Source: Priapulus caudatus (lineage: Eukaryota > Priapulida > Priapulimorpha > Priapulimorphida > Priapulidae). From it: a DNA stretch of 22,975 bases. The DNA lies in assembly GCF_000485595.1 (NCBI RefSeq), contig NW_014577113.1:499172-522146 (forward strand). Reading direction: 5' to 3'. Shown here piece after piece: positions 9,201 to 16,161 of the stretch (position 1 is the first letter of the stretch; each line of letters opens with the position of its first letter). Both the position numbers and the translations under genes were made by a program. The notes beneath the pieces are model-generated. The model was not told the DNA's origin, made no database searches, and saw nothing but the letters and a program-made list of their open reading frames with translations.

Positions 9201-12200
9201 ATTTTAGCGAATAAAGAGGCATAACTAATAGAGTACGGCACTTAATAACAATCCCTGACGCGCTTTTTTACCACAATATGTTACCATTAAAACGAGTGTA
9301 AAATTAAATTAATCCGAGTTGTAATCACAGAGAAATATCCATTTATACATCGGCTACTATGTCAGAAATCGAAAACGGAGAAATCAGCGTTTTTCTATTT
9401 TTCACAATGAGTGACCGCCTGTGTGCAAAATGGGTGAACGTATGTGATATATCTATTGTTAGTACTTACTGTGACATATCCATGACTAACTGACACCACT
9501 AAATTGGTAAAATGTTCCATGCACCTTGAGAAATTGTGAGAAATTAAACGCGCGAACTGCGCTCATCCTGACGTCACAAAGCAAATATGTCAACAAACGC
9601 ACGCAATGTACCCCACTATAGTAAGCTAGTGTATTGCGAGGTGTTAGAACTATTTTGGGCGTGGGATACTTGTTGGATCACTAGCAGATGTACATGAATG
9701 CACATGAATACATGTAATGACAGCTGTAGGAGGGTTGAGGCTTAATGATACTGGCTTAGTTAATATCTTGGTTGTATCATGTATCTGACCGACGTTAGCC
9801 ACTGCTTACTACACATGTACGCGGGCAAGCAAAAACGCTCTGACAGTTCACATGTACCGGTAACCGTTCGTTATATGGAGAAATGAGCATGTACACAGGT
9901 GGCAAATAGTGTTAGCCATCGAATAAAGTTGAAAACGAAAAATCGATGAAATTTCATGCACAACGTGGAGAGTATCCTTCAACACAACAATTTACGTGTA
10001 TCTATACGCCGAAACTTCGTCGGACGCAGTTTTCAAAATGCTCTACTTCGGAGCACATTCCTGGCTCAATGAGAACATTTCGTGATGTTTTCGTACTGCA
10101 AGTATGCTCACAGTAGGTGACTGTAGGATTTTTGTTGCGAGGTTTATCCATTTTAAATACAGTAACAGAGAGAAATGTGAGGATGGAGGAGGAGGTGGTG
10201 GAGGAGGGAGGGAGGTACAGGTGGAGGAGCAGGAGCAAGAGGGGTACGAGGAGGTGCAGAAGAAGAGGAGGAGGAGAGGAGCAGGCAGAGGAGAAGAAGG
10301 TCCTGGAGAAAGCGAAGGAGAAGAGGAGAAGGAGAAGGAGAGGAGAAGGTGGAGGAACATGAGGAAGAGGAACAGAAGGAGAAGAGGAGGAGCAGGAAGA
10401 GGAGAAGAGAAGGAGGAGCTGGAAGAGGAGGGGGTGGCCTCCGCGACGACTCACACTCACCGACAGTTCCACGGTCGTCGATGTCGGCTCTTCGTCGGTC
10501 ACTCTATCCTCCGCCGATCCCTCGATCGGCTGCTGGTCGGCGTGCGCGCGCGTGATTGGCCACACCGTCGTCGTCGCAAACTCGAGCGGTCGGTCCATCT
10601 TGTCGTCGACGCTCGTCCACGATTGGTTCGTTTCCATTGGCTGAGCGGCGCCCCCTATGGGCGGAGCGACCTCGGCGTCGGGGTCGTGCGTCGCCGGCGG
10701 CGACGACCCTGCCGCGGGGTCGCACGGGGTCGTATCTTCGGACACCTCCGTCGCTGCGGCGACGCCCTCGGCGACGCCCTCGCCGACGCGCTCGGGCGTT
10801 TCGGTGGCGACGGCGGAGCCGCCGTCCGTCAGACGTTCGGATGTTTCTGCTTCGGCGACCGGCGGCGGCGGCTCCACATCCCCGTCGCGCGATTCTGACG
10901 GATGCTCAGGTGTTTCTGCAGAGTCGACGCAAGTGGGATGTTCGGTGGCGCCATCTGTCGGCGCGACGTCGCCGTTTGTCGCGGCGGTGCCACCGTCGTT
11001 TCCTTCCGGCTGCGGCGAGTGGACGCCCTCTTGTTCGTTCGGCGAAAGCGATCGCGCGGCAGGGTGAGTAGATGCCGCCGCCGATGCCACCGCCGCCTCT
11101 GTCGTTTCCATCTTGCCGGATTCCGTTTCCGCTTTGGATTCGTCTCCGTTTTCCAGGATTCCGTTCACAAAGTGGAGACCGCTAGGTGTCTCTTTGCTGG
11201 AAGGAGAAAATCGATTTGGCAGAGAAAGCGTCGCGACGCGCAGACGAGAACGCTCCGTGTTACCGCAAACACAAGAACATTCGTAACGTTTTCGCATCAC
11301 AAACGCCTTAGTTGCTGGCTGGAAGTCCTCCTCGTCTATCAATAAACATCGAATGTTTTTACTAGAGGTACGGAAAAACTACGGAAAACTCGCTTCAACG
11401 GCTATAGCAACGTGTCGGCGAAATTCTGCGGTGAAATTCACGCGGAAAAAAATGCGGCTTTTCTTCCGAGTCAAAGTAAAGATCAATATCAACCTGAGCG
11501 AAGAAATACTATCGGTTACCCTGTGAATGGAGCCAGTGTGCTGACAACAAGTACATTCTGAAACAGAGAGAGAGAGAGTGAAGAAAAAACCATGAGAAAC
11601 AACCACGACGATAAACACCCGTCAATAAACAGTGAACAGCATGAAAACCGGTGTTCATGTGTTTGCACGTCTGCCAAATTTTCTTTGGACATTTGCTGAA
11701 AAAATACGGCCGTTCTCTGGAATGAACTAGTTAGTATAGCAGAATTTTCAGGGAGTCACACGGACTCCTGCATATGTCAAATCAGGGAGTCCGGCAGTAA
11801 ATCAGGGAGTATTTGACTCCGGACTCGCGTTAATTTCGCACACTGAACTTGCATTTATCTGGGCAAACAAGCGCATTACAAGTGCGTTTTGTACAAACAA
11901 CGTCGTAGAATCATCGCGTGGTCTACAACTGAATCTCGTATCGCGACGAAACGCAGAAACGGTTTTCCGTTCGATCGAGGCGTGCGGCGTAGAGAGATGC
12001 TCATCTCTCACCTTCTCAATCCCACGTAGAAACTTGTCCGTCCGATTGTAGTGTTTCTTCGGTTCCGTGACGAGTTCGCAGAGTCTCTGTATTGTGAACG
12101 GCGCGCTGCAACGGAACACGACAGTCCGATGAACGAACAAACCACGAACCACACCAGAATGCTTTCATCGTTCGTCGTCGTCAACTGAACAAGATAGACG

Positions 12201-14398
12201 AAAGAACGAACCACGAACCACACCAGAACGCTTTTACGGCGTACGTCTCCGTTGTCGTTAACTTTACCTCGCACCGATCCGTGTACATCACATCTATCTA
12301 CGCACACGCTATACCGAATAGCCGTCACACCAGGTTTGTGGTTAGGCCAAAACAAAATATAAGTGTGGTTACGGTTTCCCGACCGACCCTATTTATTCCC
12401 AGCGACCCTAAACATTTTATTGTCAATTTTCTTTAAAGTCAAAAAAAGAAATGTAAAACATGTAAAAAAAATATGAATTGGACAATTCCTGCTTCAAAAG
12501 GCACAACACACATCCTTCGGACATGGTTCGTAAATAAAACATTTCAAGAAAATAAAATGTTTTCCCTACCTACCTACCCTATTTTTTTCCGGCATGTAAC
12601 GGTAACCACACATATACCTTGTTTTGGCCTTAAGGTTAATGGTATAAGGGTGATGGGCAGTGTTACTGTTACTGTTACTGTTACTGTTACGGTTGGCATT
12701 AGGGTTATGATGCCGGATAGGATACAGGCTAATGTGCAGTAGGATTTTGATTTGGGTTATGGTTAGGTTTAGATTAGAATAAAGGGAAAATGTTTAGGTT
12801 ATGGTTACGCATATATTACAGGGCAAGGATTACAGTTATGGTTAGGTACAGGTTATGCAGCAAGGAGTAGTGCTATAGTTCGGGTTATGGTTAGGGTTCA
12901 GGTTAGGAAAACTATTTAGAAGTTGTATCTAATTTCGAGCAATTAAACACCAACTAATAACCCAAACTAACGAATATATCGAAACACGCACGGTACCTTC
13001 CCACCCCTACACTCTCATCCTAACCCTGCCACGCGTGTACGGCCAATCCCCAACCACCCCCCACGCCTCCACCCCTTTCCCTATGCTGCTGTGGCTCGCG
13101 CGCGTGTCGGTGGCGCCCCCTACCTCGTGAACTTGTCGAGCGTGTCTAGGAGGCGCGCCCGCATCGTGTCACACGGTACCCTCCCTCCCCTACACTCCAA
13201 TCTCCGCCCCGCGCCTCATCGGTGGCGCCCCCTACCTTGTGAACTTGTCGAGCGTGTCTAGGAGGCGCGCCCCCATTGTGTCACACCGTACCCTCCCTCC
13301 CCTACACTCCAATCTCCGCCCCGCGCCTCATCGGTGGCGCCCCCTACCTTGTGAACTTGTCGAGTGTGTCTAGGAGGCGGGTCCGCATCGCGTCGAACGG
13401 AACCACCTCCAGGTTCGGGTTGGGAGCGACCGTCTCTGTCGGGGCCGTGGCGAAGAATTCGCGCATCACCGCGTCGAGCTTGTGCATGAAGAGTGGCTTC
13501 AGTTTCTCCCACGGGAAGCTGCAAACACGCGCGTTGCCGCGACGGCGGCATCCCGATTAGCATCTCGATTAATCGATGGATAGATTTATTTTCTTCGCGA
13601 TAGATGCGATGTACAGACCTGCCAACCCCATCTGATGATCATCAGTAATAATGATTGGATTTTTCCGTAACAAATAGGCATTTGTCAGTAACACCTGTGA
13701 TTTAATTTATCTCTCACGGTGATTGGCTGAAAATAGCCTTCAGTGCGGTACTACTATTCCTGGATCCGTGACGTCATTCAAAATGGCTGCGCCCATAAAC
13801 CAGACAGACGAGCGCATAACACAGCATAATTTACCATTTTCAGTGAGTACCGTTACGTTTTAAGAGCTATTAGTCTAAATCTACAGACACAGTAGTCATG
13901 TTACATGATAATAGTTGATTTTACACTGTGTTTATTTCTTTTTTTTGCATTAAAAAATATAAATTTCAGAGATTTCTTGCTGTCCGTAATTTTTCGAGAT
14001 CGTCCGTAACACCGTAATTTTGACTCGCGTCCGTAACAAATTACGGGCAATACGTAACAGTTGGCAGGTCTGGATGTATATTTAGGTATGATGTACGATA
14101 TATACACGCATGTATATATACATATATAATATATATATATATGTGTGTGTGTGAACTGTATATACATAGATAGATAGGTGGGTAGACTTTTTCACCTTTA
14201 TACACGCATGTATATATATATATATAATATATATATATATGTGTGTGTGTGTGTGTATGTATATATACTAATAACTTTGCATCACTGACAATCTTCTAAT
14301 TAGTCTCTCTAAATTAAGTAATTTAATGTATATTTAATAGATAAATAATATATATCAATTATCATTTATTCATATTCACACACGCACACACACAAACA

Positions 14399-14430
<32 letters not shown>

Positions 14431-15135
14431 TGCACGCACACGCATATTGTATATATAACATTTAAGGAACTATTCCCTATTATCTACTTCTGATAACATG
14501 CAGGTCAAAACAAGCGATAATTTGGCTAGCGTGTTTAACCATGGAAACAAACCAATTTAAAAATACGTCAGCGATGAATACGCCTGATTTGGCGAACCCT
14601 ATCCCATAACCGTAAATATTCACAAGTGCTAGAAATATGAAACAACGGCAGACTTAACTGTACACCGTGGGAATATAGCGCTGACAGTGCCTAGTGGGGG
14701 TGTCTAACCAACGAACAGTAACACACCATTACGATTAGTGCGAGTTTCCTCTGACCTAACCCACACCATATCCACCAAAATCGTCGGTGTGTGGGCATTG
14801 GTCAGAGGAAACTCGGACTACATTACCGTGTGATTACGTGGAGTGCTGCTGGTGGTTTTAATTTACGACGCACCGAGATGTGAGCATTGGAAACATCTGT
14901 CGCATTAGTAGCATTACGTGGTCTTTACTTACACCGGCTCCCCAGTTTTTGCGATGTGACGTAGAAACTCGTCCAACAATGGAACAATTTCTCTGGGCGA
15001 TTTGCTCTCGAATTCTGTAAAAAGATATCGAACAGAATTGTAGCATTTGCACAGTTTCGTTCGATTTGCACGATAGGCGTAATAATGGTATAGCTTACCC
15101 GTCAAAGCGACTAAAATTCTCTCGGGATTTTCCAT
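6292..15135 (-). CDS. PPP4R2: Serine/threonine-protein phosphatase 4 regulatory subunit 2
   Basis: PPP4R2 binds the PP4 catalytic subunit, with PPP4R3, in a complex acting in DNA-damage signalling and centrosome and spliceosome-related processes. Eight coding exons (minus strand): 15135-15099, 15014-14933, 13518-13348, 12105-12012, 11557-11520, 11196-10461, 8083-7915, 6728-6292. All introns are GT-AG and all phases join, giving 1764 nt or 587 residues (human about 417). Residues 1-141 hold the conserved domain: [18 protein letters not shown] (exon 2), [18 protein letters not shown] (exon 3), [19 protein letters not shown] and [10 protein letters not shown] (exon 4), [12 protein letters not shown] (exon 5). 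Exons 6-8 encode a long acidic, Thr/Glu/Pro/Ala-rich, probably disordered tail. PPRKIQK (exon 7) is a possible nuclear-localisation cluster at the position of a basic patch in vertebrate homologues. The ending EEPMEEN resembles the vertebrate C terminus. The tail is longer than in vertebrates. Identity is firm; transcript ends are unknown. Confidence 0.95.
6771..6983. repeat. 58-bp AT-rich minisatellite in PPP4R2 intron 7
   Basis: TATACTTTATATATAT recurs at 6771, 6819, 6877 and 6935. The first period is 48 bp and the next two are exactly 58 bp, with near-identical units (ending TATTAACTTATTTATAAC). The last unit decays into the flank of the hAT-like element. Confidence 0.93.
6992..7375. mobile_element. 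hAT-type non-autonomous DNA transposon (384 bp)
   Basis: The element is bounded by an exact 8-bp direct repeat, CTTATTAC (6984-6991 and 7376-7383), the duplication length typical of hAT. Its ends are TAGGATGTCACCGATC and, reversed, TAGTGTTGTCAATCGG, an imperfect terminal inverted repeat of the TAGNGTTGTCA kind. Subterminal CCGATCATCGGTT-like motifs recur in both orientations near both ends, as often seen for hAT transposase-binding sites. Inside are a 16-bp perfect palindrome AACCAAGCGCTTGGTT (7046-7061) and an A20 run. No transposase is encoded. It lies in PPP4R2 intron 7. Confidence 0.85.
7384..7810. repeat. Degenerate ~35-bp tandem repeat in PPP4R2 intron 7
   Basis: About nine diverged units follow the pattern TATCAGGGTGGCCAAATGAA then TAAGATCATGTTAC. 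Clear copies start near 7384, 7421, 7584, 7654, 7690, 7722 and 7788. A segment at about 7460-7570 does not follow the pattern and contains a 9-bp hairpin (CACAGATTA / TAATCTGTG). Confidence 0.8.
8195..8488. mobile_element. Non-autonomous DNA transposon with 19-bp perfect TIRs (294 bp)
   Basis: CAGTGGCTACGCGTCCGGT at 8195-8213 is repeated exactly in inverse orientation at 8470-8488. A diverged inner copy of the motif (AGACGCGTAGCT) sits near 8440. The flanks share a 13-bp direct repeat, CTTTTTTAAAACG (8182-8194 and 8489-8501), directly touching both termini. CAGTG-type ends recall hAT or P-like elements, but 13 bp is longer than the 8-bp duplication of those groups, so the superfamily is left open. 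No coding capacity. Located in PPP4R2 intron 6. Confidence 0.85.
8489..8834. other. PPP4R2 intron 6 between two transposons
   Basis: AT-rich intronic sequence in which I see no exon, repeat or regulatory element beyond the 13-bp flanking repeat at its left end. Confidence 0.5.
8835..9979. mobile_element. Inverted-repeat DNA transposon, 23-bp perfect TIRs (1145 bp)
   Basis: The 23 bases at 8835-8857 (AAGGATACTCTCC...TTGTGCA) recur as an exact reverse complement at 9957-9979. The left end reads TTAAGGATAC and the right end GTATCCTTCA. A TTAA target (one copy mutated to TTCA) with ends GGATACTC is therefore possible and would suggest Kolobok or piggyBac-like elements, but this is inference. An internal inverted pair AGCGCGTCAGG / CCTGACGCGCT lies near 9111 and 9256. 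The one open frame inside (8947-9192) resembles nothing recognised, so the element looks non-autonomous. Confidence 0.78.
10166..10437 (+). repeat. Polypurine tract (GAGGA-rich), intronic
   Basis: About 270 bp of almost pure purine (GGAGGA, GAAGAG, GAGAAG units) on the plus strand, so the PPP4R2 transcript carries a polypyrimidine tract starting about 25 nt after the exon 6 donor. Open frames on both strands here are artefacts of the repeat (Glu/Arg/Gly on one strand, Ser/Leu/Pro on the other). Confidence 0.9.
11520..11557 (-). CDS. PPP4R2: PPP4R2 exon 5, 38-nt microexon
   Basis: The exon encodes [12 protein letters not shown] plus two bases of a glycine codon, the conserved segment following FLRGIEK in the PPP4R2 domain. 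The acceptor is CTCTCTCTCTGTTTCAG, and the donor is GG|GTAACC. It enters in phase 0 from exon 4 (GAGAAG|GTGAG) and leaves in phase 2, completed by the C after CTCCTTCCAG of exon 6. Without it, exon 4 joins exon 6 out of frame, so it is needed for the full protein. Confidence 0.92.
11558..11580 (-). promoter_or_regulatory. CT microsatellite serving as 3' splice-site pyrimidine tract
   Basis: The minus strand reads CACTCTCTCTCTCTCTGTTTCAG directly before the 38-nt exon 5. The run is a (CT)n microsatellite, so its length may vary between individuals. Confidence 0.8.
12131..12270. repeat. Imperfect ~70-bp tandem duplication in PPP4R2 intron 3
   Basis: CCACGAACCACACCAGAA occurs at about 12142 and again at 12211, each copy starting with GAACGAAC and ending with a CGTTGTCGTTAACT-like segment. 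The two copies differ by small indels. Confidence 0.75.
12345..12629. mobile_element. PIF/Harbinger-like MITE (285 bp)
   Basis: The ends GGCCAAAACAA and TTGTTTTGGCC are inverted repeats that extend imperfectly for about 30 bp (TATAAGTGTGGTTAC / GTAACCACACATATA). They are flanked by a 3-bp duplication, TTA (12342-12344 and 12630-12632). TTA/TAA duplications and GG-starting ends are typical of PIF/Harbinger elements. The inner part is also partly symmetrical (AACATTTTATT / AATAAAATGTT). There is no coding capacity; it lies in PPP4R2 intron 3. Confidence 0.75.
12661..12690. repeat. (TTACTG)5 hexanucleotide repeat
   Basis: Five tandem TGTTAC units lie just right of the Harbinger-like element. 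Confidence 0.92.
12687..12910 (+). repeat. Degenerate telomere-like GGTTA/TTAGGG sequence
   Basis: GGTTATGGTTAGG, TTAGGGTT and GGTTAGGGTTCAGGTTAGG occur repeatedly with heavy divergence, resembling an old interstitial telomeric repeat (TTAGGG type) in PPP4R2 intron 3. Confidence 0.6.
13107..13400. repeat. 112-bp tandem repeat copying the exon 3 / intron 3 junction of PPP4R2
   Basis: Units starting TCGGTGGCGCCCCCTACC lie at 13107, 13219 and 13331, with an exact period of 112 bp. The third is the genuine end of exon 3 with its donor (ACAAG|GTAGGGG, GT at 13347-13346). The other two repeat about 50 bp of exon plus the donor inside the intron (GT at 13235 and 13123). A fourth, degraded unit may occupy about 12985-13106. 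Confidence 0.93.
13614..14072. mobile_element. DNA transposon with 13-bp TIRs and 6-bp target duplication (459 bp)
   Basis: The left end CAGACCTGCCAAC is the exact reverse complement of the right end GTTGGCAGGTCTG. The element is flanked by GATGTA on both sides (13608-13613 and 14073-14078). CCGTAACAAAT motifs occur near both ends. A 6-bp duplication is not usual for hAT (8 bp) and would fit groups such as IS3EU or Dada, but I cannot assign it. No transposase frame is present. Located in PPP4R2 intron 2. Confidence 0.8.
14099..14445. repeat. Compound microsatellite block (AT, TG, CACG), partly duplicated
   Basis: A segment beginning TATACACGCATGTATATATA and running through (TA)n to (TG)n occurs at 14101 and again at 14199 (98-bp offset). 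A (CACG)n / (CA)n run follows at about 14378-14445. Confidence 0.88.
14718..14837. repeat. Foldback (large imperfect hairpin) in PPP4R2 intron 2
   Basis: Two arms of about 50 bp are inverted copies, including an exact 16-bp core CGAGTTTCCTCTGACC (14741-14756) / GGTCAGAGGAAACTCG (14800-14815). The loop is about 15-20 nt. Outer parts (GTAACACACCATTAC / TAATGTAGTCC-type) are diverged. It is probably a foldback MITE; no clear duplication was found. Confidence 0.82.
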
Positions 15136-15161
15136 ATTTCAGTTAGACGTGTTTACACAAA

Positions 15162-15224
15162 TCAGGCGGAATTCATTTGACCCCGAACTAAAAATGGGTG
15201 ATGACGCTGTTTTTGTGGCGCCAT
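15162..15224 (-). promoter_or_regulatory. Upstream ORF in the presumed PPP4R2 5' leader
   Basis: An ATG at 15224 opens a 20-codon frame (MAPQKQRHHPF...) ending in TGA 27 bp before the PPP4R2 ATG, in AAGATGGCGCC context. If transcription starts upstream of it, it could limit translation of PPP4R2. The transcription start site is unknown, and AAGATGGCG is also the core of YY1-type promoter motifs, so it could be a DNA element instead. Confidence 0.35.
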
Positions 15225-15602
15225 CTTCTGGCACGGGAAATAGTTGTTTCATTACTCATCTGAAATGTTAATCCAGGTCAGAGCCTATATATGAATCATT
15301 ATAAGCTCTTTGTCCAAGTCTGTTTTCTACGTTTTTTATTATTATTTTAATAGCGTTAGAGCTTGCCATGTGTGCCGAATCACAATGCACTGCACTGTTA
15401 TGCTACACACTGCACTGCACTGCACGGATGTGACCACCGCATTATAATGTAATTATATTGAAGGGAGCTGGTAGTCTACCTTATTCATACTGAAACACAC
15501 TGTTACAGTAAACATCGAAACCCATACACAGATATATTAACGTATCACTTTTTGCTTTTAATAATTACAATACATATATATATATATACAAAGACGTATT
15601 TT

Positions 15603-15608
15603 TATTAG
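15603..15608 (-). terminator. Candidate EFCAB10 polyadenylation signal
   Basis: The minus strand reads AATAAA 164 nt downstream of the EFCAB10 stop codon. It is the first canonical hexamer seen; actual cleavage is not shown. Confidence 0.5.
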
Positions 15609-15771
15609 AGAGTGAAGCATTGGTCGCGACGCGGAATAAGGTTTTTCGGTGGCCAGCGATGAATCCAGAAAGTCTGTGGCGCTGGACAAGAGGGAGTCTT
15701 GTGCGTCCTTCCATCGTCACGCTTGAGTTCCGCTGCTTGTGTAACTACTCCCACATACTCCACACATCCGC

Positions 15772-16115
15772 CTATGATGCGTAGGTTTCCCAGGCCTGCT
15801 CCAAGCCAGCTTTCCTATGATGAAAGCAAAGTTTTTGTTACTCTAATGTAGATTTAAGTATTATTGCAGTTATACAGTATTTAAATGTAGCCACTAGCCA
15901 CGTGTAAAATTTCGTAGATAATGAAAGTCAATGCTCTTTCTAAGGATGATAATTAATTGTTAATCATTATATATTATTAATTATTATAATAAATAATGAT
16001 TACATATATACCGGTAATAATTATTATATATGTGTAATTTGTAATTAATTCTCTCTTCCAATAAACTACAAGCATTGACACAGTTTTAGCTATCATGGCT
16101 TTTTCAAAAACATCA

Positions 16116-16161
<46 letters not shown>

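Larger units (their letters stand above)
15136..15771. other. Short interval between EFCAB10 stop and PPP4R2 start
   Basis: It holds the presumed EFCAB10 3' end (AATAAA on the minus strand at 15603-15608, 164 nt after the stop) and the presumed PPP4R2 promoter and leader. Degenerate TGCACTGCAC repeats lie at about 15384-15424 and an AT run at about 15573-15590. Confidence 0.6.

Noticed and set aside
10104-10898. 264-codon open frame on the plus strand
   Set aside because: It runs through the polypurine tract and is antisense to PPP4R2 exon 6, whose minus-strand frame is confirmed by splice phases and domain order.
11587-11618. [10 protein letters not shown] reading considered as the PPP4R2 segment following FLRGIEK
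   Set aside because: No acceptor precedes it; the true exon at 11557-11520 has a strong acceptor, a donor and the right phase.
14378-14445. Regular short repeats considered as a CRISPR array
   Set aside because: A simple CACG microsatellite in a eukaryotic intron, with no spacers.
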